From contig CANJXD010000385.1 of NCBI GenBank assembly GCA_947478535.1, positions 1 to 5,689 on the forward strand: 5,689 nucleotides of DNA, read 5' to 3'. Shown here piece after piece: positions 1-5,538 of this stretch. The notes under the pieces are model-generated. The model did no database searches. It worked only from the letters and a program-made list of their open reading frames with translations, and was not told the DNA's origin. The translations under genes were made by a program, and so were the position numbers. Numbering within the stretch: the first letter of the stretch is position 1; every line of letters begins with the position of its first letter. The stretch is from Acetobacteraceae bacterium. Lineage in GTDB: Bacteria > Pseudomonadota > Alphaproteobacteria > Acetobacterales > Acetobacteraceae.

Positions 1-113
1 GCGCCTTCGCCGAGCGATACAACGCCGAATGGCTGATCGAGAAGAACGACCACCGCAGCCCGTTCGACATGCGAACCGCTTGGCTCGACACAACCTTCAG
101 GCGCGCCGCATAG
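1..113 (+). CDS. IS3-type transposase / integrase catalytic subunit, C-terminal fragment
   Basis: The frame with codons starting at base 3 is open to a TAG stop at 111-113 and gives 36 residues. They include RYNAEWLIEKNDHRSPFDM, followed by a short basic tail ending RRAA. A tyrosine/tryptophan-rich stretch followed by a 'SP' helix is the usual extreme C-terminus of rve-type (DDE) integrase-core transposases of IS3-like elements, just after the catalytic glutamate. No catalytic residue is visible because the gene starts before the window. The protein would cut and join the element's ends during transposition. The gene points in the same direction as the interrupted yjbH-like gene, so read-through transcription into that remnant is possible. 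Confidence 0.72.
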   Translation, partial: AFAERYNAEWLIEKNDHRSPFDMRTAWLDTTFRRAA

Positions 114-122
114 TGCAATCCA

Positions 123-1895
123 GTGTCCAGAGAACCGGGTGCGGTACACTTGGCGATCGGGCTGCAGGATTTCATCGGCACGGGCCTGTATGGCGGCGAG
201 TATGTCGTGGGCTCGAAGCGGTTCGGGCCGTGGGATGTGACGCTGGGCCTGGGCTGGGGGCGGCTCGGCACGATGGCGGATGGGCAGAATCCGCTGGCCG
301 CCGTCTCCCCGCGCTTCGAGACGCGGCCGAGGGATGTCGGCCAGGGCGGCAGCATCAACAGCGTGCATGTCTTCCGGGGCGAGGATGCCGCGTTCTTCGG
401 CGGCGTCGAATATTCCCTGCCCGCCGCCTGGGGGGTGGAGGGGCTGCGCGCGAAGGTCGAGTTCTCCGGCGATGCCTTGCGCGATGAGCGCGGCGGCTGG
501 CCGGCGCGGACCACGGGGTTGCGGGGGGAAGCGCAGTCCCGCGTGAATTACGGGCTGCAATGGTCGAATGGCTGGCTCGATGCGGGGCTGGGCTGGCTGC
601 ATGGATCCGACCTGATGTTTCGCGTCTCGGCCCGCCTCGATCCTGCCAGGCCGCCGGAGGTGGGGCGGGACCCGCCGCCGGCGCTCGGCGCCCGGCCGCT
701 GGTGGTGGCGGACCCCGAGGCGGCGGTGCGGGAGGCGTTGCGCGCGGCGGGGTTCCGGCCTGTGGCGGTGCGGATCGAGGGCGCGTCGGCGCGGATTGCG
801 GTGGCCGGCGGGCGCCAGCGGCGGCTGTCCCAGGCGGCGGGGCGGGTGGCGCGGGCGGTGCAGGCCCATCTGCCGCCAGAGGTGGAGCGTATCGTGCTGT
901 CCTGGCGCCAGGCGGGGGTGGAGGTGGCGCGGCTGGTCCTGGCGCGGGCGGCGATGGAGGCCGCGGCGCGCGGGGAGGGGAGTGCGGAGGAGATGTATTT
1001 CTCCACCCCCCTGCAGGCGGCAGGCGCCGATGATTTCGGGCTGATGGATGGCGGCGCCGGGTTTTCCTGGGGTGTGGAGCCGCGGGTCTCGACGCTGCTG
1101 GGGGACCCGTCCCGCACCTTGCGCTGGCAGGTGGCGACGGTGGTGGGGGCGCGGGCCGAATTCGGCCATGGGCTGGCGCTGGCGGGTAGCCTGTCCCGCA
1201 CCCTCGCTGGCAATCTGGCGGGGGCGCCGCCTTCCGACAGCCGCCTCCCCCGCGTCCGCAGCGAGGTCGCCCGCTATGCGCGGGAGGGGGAGACGGCGGT
1301 GCCGGCGCTTTACGCGGAGCGCATCTGGGGGCTGGGGCCGGATGTCTTCGCGCGCACCACGGCGGGGTATCTGGAGCCGATGTTCGCTGGCCTGTCCGGC
1401 GAGGTGCTGTGGCGGCCGCATGACCGCCCCTGGGCGCTGGGCGCGGAAGTCGCGCGCGTGGGGCAGCGGGAATACGACCAGCGCCTGGGGATGCGGGGCT
1501 ACCAGGTCACCACCGGGCATGTCTCCGCCTATGCGGATTTGCCGTGGTTCGGGATGTATGGCGTGGCGCGGGCGGGGCGGTATCTCGCGGGGGATTGGGG
1601 CGGCACGCTCGAACTCGGGCGGCGCTTCGACAGCGGCATCGAGGTCGGCGGTTTCGCCACGATCACCGACGTGCCCTTCAAGACCTTCGGGGAGGGGAGC
1701 TTCGATCGCGGCATCTATATCCGCGTGCCGCTCGACATCTTCGGCATCGAGACGCGGGCAGTGACGCCGATGACGATCCGCGGCGTGACGCGCGATGGCG
1801 GGGGGCGGCTCGGGGTGGACAATCCCTTGTGGGAGGTGACGCGGGAGGGTCGCGGCCGAGCCTTCGAGGACGGCTTTCTCGGCTTTACCCGGTAG
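123..1895 (+). CDS. yjbH: YjbH domain-containing protein, N-terminally truncated by IS insertion
   Basis: The frame is open for 590 residues and matches the YjbH/GfcD-type family of outer-membrane beta-barrel lipoproteins linked to exopolysaccharide secretion (the yjbEFGH operon in E. coli). The diagnostic block is LAIGLQDFIGTGLYGGEYVV (residues 10-29), followed by SKRF and DVTLGLGWGRLG. Alternating strands rich in G, Y and W run to the C-terminus (LWEVTREGRGR near the end). Family members are usually about 700 residues or more and begin with a signal peptide; both that and roughly the first 100-150 residues are missing. The GTG at 123 lies at the edge of the IS terminal repeat, has no Shine-Dalgarno sequence, and contributes about nine IS-derived residues. 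The native sequence begins at about 149. Without a signal peptide the product could not reach the outer membrane, so the gene is probably a pseudogene. The remaining frame has no internal stop or frameshift, which suggests a recent insertion. Family assignment is firm; loss of function is inferred. Confidence 0.85.
   Translation: MSREPGAVHLAIGLQDFIGTGLYGGEYVVGSKRFGPWDVTLGLGWGRLGTMADGQNPLAAVSPRFETRPRDVGQGGSINSVHVFRGEDAAFFGGVEYSLPAAWGVEGLRAKVEFSGDALRDERGGWPARTTGLRGEAQSRVNYGLQWSNGWLDAGLGWLHGSDLMFRVSARLDPARPPEVGRDPPPALGARPLVVADPEAAVREALRAAGFRPVAVRIEGASARIAVAGGRQRRLSQAAGRVARAVQAHLPPEVERIVLSWRQAGVEVARLVLARAAMEAAARGEGSAEEMYFSTPLQAAGADDFGLMDGGAGFSWGVEPRVSTLLGDPSRTLRWQVATVVGARAEFGHGLALAGSLSRTLAGNLAGAPPSDSRLPRVRSEVARYAREGETAVPALYAERIWGLGPDVFARTTAGYLEPMFAGLSGEVLWRPHDRPWALGAEVARVGQREYDQRLGMRGYQVTTGHVSAYADLPWFGMYGVARAGRYLAGDWGGTLELGRRFDSGIEVGGFATITDVPFKTFGEGSFDRGIYIRVPLDIFGIETRAVTPMTIRGVTRDGGGRLGVDNPLWEVTREGRGRAFEDGFLGFTR
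124..148 (+). repeat. Right terminal inverted repeat of the insertion sequence
   Basis: This stretch of about 25 bp starts TGTCCAGAGAACC and ends GCGGTACA, eleven bases after the transposase stop. Ends in TGT...ACA, lying a short distance past the stop codon, are normal for IS3-family elements. The outer limit at 148 is supported by the resumption of conserved YjbH coding sequence at 150. The inner limit is uncertain because the partner repeat is not in the window. Confidence 0.6.
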
Positions 1896-3573
1896 CGGCG
1901 AGTTCCTCCGGCGTTGCTGCGATGCGCCGGGCGCGGAGCCAGGCGGAAAGACCGGGATCGGCGCTGAGGACGCAAAGCGGGATGGCCAGGATCATGCCGA
2001 GGGTGAAGGGCAGCGCGATCAGCAGCGCCGGCAGGGATAGGCCAGCGAAGCTGGTGGTGAGCACCACGCCGATCACGGTGTGCCGCCATAGCAGCCGCGT
2101 GGCGTCGGCCCAGGCGATGCCGCGGTCGGCGCGGTTCTGCGGCGCCCAGCCGGTGCGCTGGCCGAAGGGCAGCAACAGAAGAAACATCGCCTTGTTCAGC
2201 GTGGACAGCGGCTCGAACAATTGCATGAACGCGATTTCCGTCGCCGCGCCCCGGGCGAAGGCGCAGCGCCCGCCATAACCCGTAGAAACGTCGCGCTGGA
2301 TCAGCGCCTGCGCGTAGCCGGACAGCTTGGGGGAGAAATAGCAGAGCCATTGCGCGAAGACGGCGAGTGCCAGCGCGCCCATGGGCGTCGCTTCGCCGCC
2401 GCCGGTCAGCCCGTTGATGGCGGCCAGGACCAGCATGGCGGCGTAGAGCGGCGCGCCGAGAAACAGCAGGATCGCCTGCACCAGTTGCAGCCGGCCGAGC
2501 GCCGTCATCCCCTTCAGGCCGAACAGCCGGAAATACTGCATGTTGCCGGCGCCCCAGCGTTCGTCGCGGCGCAGGAATTCCGGCATGGCGGGCGGGTTCG
2601 CTTCCATGCTGCCGTCTTCCGCCGGCAGGCAGCGCACGGCCCAGCCCGCGGCCTGCAGGCGCACGCTCTCCACCATGTCGTGGCTGAGGATGCGGCTGCC
2701 ATCGGGCAGGGGTTCGAGCTTCGCGTGCTCCCGGAACGGCGCCACGCGGAGGATGGCGTTGTGGCCCCAATAGGGGCCGGAATCGAGCTGCCACCAGGCC
2801 TGCCCCGTCGCCCAGCTTCGCATCCCCGCGCGCATGCCGAACTGGAACAGGCGGGGAAAGGCGGCCGTCGCCGGGCGCCCCACGATGAGCTGCTGCACGA
2901 TGGCGAGGCGCGGCTCCGCCTCCATGATCGCGACGAGGCGCAGGATCGCCTCCGGCGTCATCACGCTGTCGGCGTCGAGCGTGATGAAGAATGCCTCGTC
3001 GGTGACGTGATGGTCGAGAAACTCCATCACATTGCCAGCCTTGAAGCCGGTGTTGTCGGCGCGGCGGCGGTAGTGGACGCGGCCGGAATGGGTGGCTGCG
3101 AAGGCGGCGATGGCCGCGTCCTCGGCGGCGGCGAGGGCCGGGTCCTGCGTGTCGGACAGCAGCCACAGCCGGAAACGGTCCGCGGCGCCGGCCGCCTCCA
3201 GCCCGTGCAGCAGGGTGGCCAGCGGTGGCAGCACGGCCGCCATCTCCTCGTTCCGGATGCAGACGGCGATGGCGGTCATCGCATCCGGGCGAAGGACCCG
3301 CCCGCCACCGGGCCGGGCGCGGCGCAGTGCGGGAAGGACGGTGGCGGGCGGGTCCTTCGCGCCGAGCAGCAGCGCCAGGCCCACCAGCGCATTCGCCGCC
3401 GAAAGCGCCGTCCAGGGCGTGGTGAGCAGCACGCAGGCGAGGATCGCACCCTCCCACCCATTGATCCCGCCGGGGGCCAGGGCGCGCCAGGCGAGCCAGA
3501 CCAGCAGCGCCGCGAGCCCGGCGACGAGCAGGCCGAAGACGCTGCGGCGAAGGAAGGGGGTTTCGTCGGTCAC
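1885..3573 (-). CDS. opgH: Glucan biosynthesis glucosyltransferase OpgH/MdoH (short form)
   Basis: This is a 562-residue inner-membrane family-2 glycosyltransferase of the OpgH/MdoH type. That family uses UDP-glucose on the cytoplasmic side to build the beta-glucan backbone of osmoregulated periplasmic glucans. Two membrane helices come first (about 10-30 and 43-70). The cytoplasmic catalytic domain runs from about 99 to 345, with LSDTQD (140-144), NTGFKAGN (174-181), the LDADS nucleotide/metal motif (D200, D202), SHDMVE (D299 as probable catalytic acid/base), and RRDERW (335-340) as the Q/RxxRW-type motif. Several C-terminal helices follow (about 362-386, 398-415, 445-470, 500-535). E. coli OpgH is about 847 residues; this form lacks the long N-terminal cytoplasmic extension known to bind FtsZ there. 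The GTG start at 3573 is supported by GCGAGGA about six bases upstream. It is the last gene of the minus-strand cluster and overlaps the yjbH-like gene tail by 11 bp. No opgG is visible, so the exact polymer is inferred. Confidence 0.9.
   Translation of the reverse strand: MTDETPFLRRSVFGLLVAGLAALLVWLAWRALAPGGINGWEGAILACVLLTTPWTALSAANALVGLALLLGAKDPPATVLPALRRARPGGGRVLRPDAMTAIAVCIRNEEMAAVLPPLATLLHGLEAAGAADRFRLWLLSDTQDPALAAAEDAAIAAFAATHSGRVHYRRRADNTGFKAGNVMEFLDHHVTDEAFFITLDADSVMTPEAILRLVAIMEAEPRLAIVQQLIVGRPATAAFPRLFQFGMRAGMRSWATGQAWWQLDSGPYWGHNAILRVAPFREHAKLEPLPDGSRILSHDMVESVRLQAAGWAVRCLPAEDGSMEANPPAMPEFLRRDERWGAGNMQYFRLFGLKGMTALGRLQLVQAILLFLGAPLYAAMLVLAAINGLTGGGEATPMGALALAVFAQWLCYFSPKLSGYAQALIQRDVSTGYGGRCAFARGAATEIAFMQLFEPLSTLNKAMFLLLLPFGQRTGWAPQNRADRGIAWADATRLLWRHTVIGVVLTTSFAGLSLPALLIALPFTLGMILAIPLCVLSADPGLSAWLRARRIAATPEELAATG
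3289..3360. repeat. Perfect 22-bp inverted repeat with 28-bp spacer inside opgH
   Basis: The left arm (3289-3310, beginning GCGAAGGACCCG) is the exact reverse complement of the right arm (3339-3360, ending CGGGTCCTTCGC). All 22 positions pair; the spacer 3311-3338 is itself GC-rich. On the opgH mRNA the arms encode residues 72-79 (AKDPPATV) and 88-95 (PGGGRVLR). These fall in the cytoplasmic linker between the second membrane helix and the glycosyltransferase domain. The transcript could fold a very stable GC-rich hairpin. No T-run follows, so it is not a standard terminator. Whether it is a regulatory structure, a REP-like insertion or an accident of composition is unknown. Confidence 0.85.
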
Positions 3574-3603
3574 ACGCCGTCCTCGCCTGGGAAGATGGCG
3601 CGC

Positions 3604-4383
3604 TTACGGCATCAGGGAGAGCCCCGCCAGCGCCATGGCATAGGCCGCCACGGTCAGGCCGAGCCAGGCCGCCGCTGCCAGCCAGATGGGAGCGCGGCCA
3701 GGATTTGCCAGCAGCGCGAACCCCGGCAGCACCTGCATGGCGTGGGTGCCGAGGAAATGCGCGATGCGGAGGTCGCCGCCATCACGGGACCAGAAGAAGG
3801 GCGGCAGGTTGCCGGCGTCGGACAGTGTTCCGCCGATATGCGGGCCCTCCATGACGGAGATGGTGGCGCCGCTGATGCCCCCCAGTACACCCGCCAGCAA
3901 CAGGCCGAGCCCGACCGCGAGGCGCCAGGGACGGGGTTGCGTGGCATCGCCGCGGGCCAGCACCAGGCAGCCCAGCAGCGCCGCCATGGCGACCAGCGTG
4001 ACAGCACCCAGCCCCATCAGCGAATACATCACCTGCCCCAGGCCATCCCGGGCGAAGTGGCTCGGCAGGCCGAGCGCGGCGCGCAGCGTGATCCAGCCCT
4101 GTTCGAAGGACCCGGCCAGCAGTGTCGCCCACAGCACGATGCGGGCCGTGACGCCCTGCCGCGTCGCCGGCGCCAGCACGCCCCAGGCCCAGGCGAGGGT
4201 CCAGCACCAGACGACGAAGGAACCCGCGAACTTGGCCGGCTTGGTCCAGACGGAGACGCCGTTGATGGCGCGGCTGTCCACCAGCATCGCAACCAAGCTG
4301 AACGCGAGCACCGCCAGCATCGCCAGGCCCAGCCGCGCGAGCAGGGGCTGGCGCTGGTGCAATTCTTGGAAGATTGCGGTCAT
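3604..4383 (-). CDS. Uncharacterised polytopic membrane protein
   Basis: I do not recognise a named family. The 259-residue product has about six or seven hydrophobic helices (roughly 18-36, 52-70, 81-98, 117-142, 154-177, 209-226, 232-256) and no signal peptide. Distinctive polar segments lie at the helix edges: NGVSVWTKPAKFAGSF (41-56), SFEQGW with E94, EGPHIGGTLSDAGNLPPFFW (179-198), and DLRIAHFLGTHAMQ (204-217) with H209 and H214. Histidines and an acidic residue near membrane segments could bind a metal, haem or quinone, but that is speculation. The ATG at 4383 overlaps the stop of the ABA4-like gene as ATGA (4380-4383), so translation is probably coupled. The opgH start follows 30 bp after its stop. 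The tight spacing suggests a shared envelope or membrane-lipid role with its neighbours. That this is a real gene is well supported by the overlap and its membrane profile; function is unknown. Confidence 0.85.
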   Translation of the reverse strand: MTAIFQELHQRQPLLARLGLAMLAVLAFSLVAMLVDSRAINGVSVWTKPAKFAGSFVVWCWTLAWAWGVLAPATRQGVTARIVLWATLLAGSFEQGWITLRAALGLPSHFARDGLGQVMYSLMGLGAVTLVAMAALLGCLVLARGDATQPRPWRLAVGLGLLLAGVLGGISGATISVMEGPHIGGTLSDAGNLPPFFWSRDGGDLRIAHFLGTHAMQVLPGFALLANPGRAPIWLAAAAWLGLTVAAYAMALAGLSLMP

Positions 4384-4793
4384 CGCCCGCCCCTCCCCAG
4401 CAGGCGCAGGCCGAAGAACAGCAGCAGCCCGATCGGGCCGGCCAGGAAGGTGGGCGGCAGGCAGAGGCGGAGCAGCCAGGGGTTCATGCCCTCCTCCGTG
4501 CCGCGACGGCAGATCCAGGCGCCGATGAACAGGTCAAAGGCGAGGTAGTGGACCCAGCCCGCCAGCAGCACGCCTTCCGTCCGGAACAGGGCCGCGACAT
4601 CGGCGAGGCTGGAAAAGCCGCCCTCCGCCCCCGGGGCAAAGCGCGCCAGCAGCACGGCATACAGCGCGGCGAGCAGGGCGGGCATGGCAAGCCCCGCGAA
4701 GGCCCAGTTGCCGGGCCGCCAGCCCGGCGCCACCAGCAGCGTGACCCAGCCGGCCATGGCGAGCATGCCGGCGGCCGAGAAAAGGGTTTCCAT
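4380..4793 (-). CDS. ABA4-like (DUF4281) family membrane protein
   Basis: The 137-residue protein has four hydrophobic segments (about 4-24, 31-50, 76-95, 106-134). It carries the pattern I associate with the ABA4-like/DUF4281 family: FSSLADVAALFRTEGVLLAGW (60-80) leading into WVHYLAFDLFIGAW with H82 and D87, then PPTFLAGPIGLLLFF. The plant member ABA4 is needed for neoxanthin formation in carotenoid/abscisic-acid metabolism; the bacterial role is not established, and no carotenoid gene is in this window. The ATG at 4793 is chosen because a GAGGT Shine-Dalgarno sequence (4801-4805) sits seven bases upstream and the hydrophobic segment starts right after it; longer in-frame extensions would read back through the regulator gene. 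It is the first gene of the minus-strand cluster, directly downstream of the probable TetR operator, and its stop overlaps the next start by four bases. Confidence 0.8.
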   Translation of the reverse strand: METLFSAAGMLAMAGWVTLLVAPGWRPGNWAFAGLAMPALLAALYAVLLARFAPGAEGGFSSLADVAALFRTEGVLLAGWVHYLAFDLFIGAWICRRGTEEGMNPWLLRLCLPPTFLAGPIGLLLFFGLRLLGRGGR

Positions 4794-4800
4794 GGAGCTG

Positions 4801-4805
4801 ACCTC
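4801..4805 (-). promoter_or_regulatory. Ribosome binding site of the ABA4-like gene
   Basis: On the minus strand GAGGT lies seven bases before the ATG at 4793. It decides the start against several longer in-frame possibilities that run back through the divergent tetR gene. Confidence 0.6.
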
Positions 4806-4807
4806 AT

Positions 4808-4828
4808 AAACTGACCAATGGTAAGTTT
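4808..4828. promoter_or_regulatory. Palindromic operator, probable TetR-family binding site
   Basis: Centred on A4818, the left arm AAACTGACCA and right arm TGGTAAGTTT pair at nine of ten positions; only G4813/A4823 fails. The length (21 bp), the AT-rich tips in a GC-rich genome and the position between divergent genes fit a TetR-family operator. It ends about 15 bases before the ABA4-like start on the minus strand, so bound protein would block transcription of the membrane-gene cluster, and possibly that of tetR itself. Binding by the adjacent regulator is inferred from position. Confidence 0.65.
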
Positions 4829-4838
4829 GTGGCAAATT

Positions 4839-4859
4839 GATCTGACCGTTGTCAAGTTT
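4839..4859. promoter_or_regulatory. Second, diverged copy of the operator
   Basis: CTGACC...AAGTTTG at 4842-4860 repeats 4811-4829 with 15 of 19 bases identical, exactly 31 bp (about three helical turns) away and in the same orientation. Its own dyad is weaker: TGAC and GTCA arms around CGTT. Same-face spacing would suit cooperative binding of two dimers. The minus strand also carries a TTGACA hexamer here and TTGCCA at 4830-4835, either of which could be a -35 element, but no convincing -10 follows either one. Confidence 0.45.
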
Positions 4860-4883
4860 GATCTGGAGCGGCAGGATCGGGGC

Positions 4884-5516
4884 ATGACGGTTACCCCCAA
4901 GGCGCACGGCCGCCACCACCACGGCGATCTCCGCCGGGCCTTGCTGGATGCAGTGGCGGAGATTGTGCTGGAGCAGGGGCCGGAGGCGGTGACGCTGCGC
5001 GAATGCGCGCGCCGCGCCGGGGTTTCCCATTCCGCCGCCGCGCCGCATTTCGGCGACAAGCGCGGCCTGCTGACGGCCTTCGCGATCGAGCGGTCCGAAC
5101 GGCTGACGCGGGCGATGCGCGATGCGGCGGCGGCCCTGTCGCAGGATGCCGCCCCGCTCGCGCGGCTTGCGGCGACGGGCCGGGGCTATATCGCCTTCGC
5201 GCGCGACAACCCGGCGCATTTCCGGCTGATGTTCCGAACCGACCTGATCGACACGACGAACGAGACCTGGCGCACCAGCGCGCGCGCCACTTTCGCACCG
5301 CTGTCGGAAGCGATGGCGGCGGTGGCGCCGGGGGCCGATGCGCGGGCGATGCGGGCGCGGCTCAGCCTCGCCTGGGCGGCTGTGCACGGCTTTTGCAGCC
5401 TGCGCGCCGAAGGCGCGGGCGGTGATCTGTGGAACCCCGAGCCCCGCGCGGCGGAGGTGGCGGAGGACCTGCTGGCGCTGCTGGTGGGCGCCTGCGCTAC
5501 CCCTCCCCGCCCCTGA
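4884..5516 (+). CDS. TetR/AcrR-family transcriptional regulator, WHG (TetR_C_33-type) C-terminal domain
   Basis: The 210-residue product is typical of a TetR-family repressor in length and layout. The N-terminal DNA-binding domain (about 14-70) begins with the HHHGDLRRALLDAV stretch common in this subfamily. Its helix-turn-helix is VTLRECARRAGVSHSAAAPHF (36-56), followed by GDKRGLLTAF. The C-terminal ligand/dimer domain (about 90-205) carries NPAHFRLMF (109-117) and AWAAVHGF (163-170), the signature of the WHG-type domain. The ATG at 4884 is chosen because AGGA (4873-4876) lies seven bases upstream; the longer frame from 4818 would start inside the operator. It is divergent from the ABA4-like/membrane/opgH cluster with 90 bp between starts, which strongly suggests it represses that cluster and probably itself. 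The ligand is not predictable from sequence. Confidence 0.92.
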   Translation: MTVTPKAHGRHHHGDLRRALLDAVAEIVLEQGPEAVTLRECARRAGVSHSAAAPHFGDKRGLLTAFAIERSERLTRAMRDAAAALSQDAAPLARLAATGRGYIAFARDNPAHFRLMFRTDLIDTTNETWRTSARATFAPLSEAMAAVAPGADARAMRARLSLAWAAVHGFCSLRAEGAGGDLWNPEPRAAEVAEDLLALLVGACATPPRP

Positions 5517-5524
5517 GGAGGGGT
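5499..5524. terminator. Possible hairpin between convergent tetR and Bug-type gene
   Basis: ACCCCTCC (5499-5506) pairs with GGAGGGGT (5517-5524) around a 10-base loop that includes the tetR stop codon. It sits in the 22-bp gap between two convergent genes, where a bidirectional terminator would be expected. There is no T-run on either side, so a Rho-independent mechanism is doubtful. Confidence 0.3.
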
Positions 5525-5538
5525 TGCCCGGGGTGCGT

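Larger units (their letters stand above)
1..148 (+). mobile_element. Right end of an IS3-family-like insertion sequence (partial)
   Basis: The segment holds the tail of an integrase-type transposase, a short non-coding stretch, and a terminal repeat at about 124-148. That repeat reads inward from TGTACCGCACCCGG on the minus strand; the TG...CA tips are typical of IS3-family ends. Immediately after 148 the sequence reads as conserved YjbH protein, so 148/149 is the best estimate of the element-target junction. The left end, the rest of the transposase and the target duplication lie outside the window. Group assignment within IS3 is not possible from this fragment, and a related DDE family such as IS481 cannot be fully excluded. 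Confidence 0.75.

Noticed and set aside
29..487. 152-residue open frame on the + strand crossing the IS junction
   Set aside because: It crosses the IS end in a frame different from both the transposase and YjbH and is arginine-rich without any recognisable fold.
665..700. GC-rich small palindromes (GGCGGG-A-CCCGCC and neighbours) in the yjbH remnant
   Set aside because: They are short and expected in coding DNA of this composition, and nothing marks them as regulatory.
1715..3457. 580-residue open frame on the - strand
   Set aside because: It is a frame-shifted shadow of opgH extending into yjbH, made of R/A/P/H-rich sequence. The overlapping opgH frame has full GT2 motifs.
2221..4548. 775-residue open frame on the + strand
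   Set aside because: It lies antisense to opgH and the two small membrane genes, with low-complexity Q/R/H/G-rich composition and no domain. Long antisense frames are expected from the third-position GC bias here.
4818..4883. Longer tetR start at ATG 4818
   Set aside because: It would begin inside the palindromic operator, lacks a ribosome binding site, and adds 22 residues not typical of the family. ATG 4884 has AGGA at good spacing.
4380..5387. 335-residue minus-strand frame extending the ABA4-like gene into tetR
   Set aside because: The upstream part is antisense to tetR and crosses the operator. The good ribosome binding site and family length place the start at 4793.
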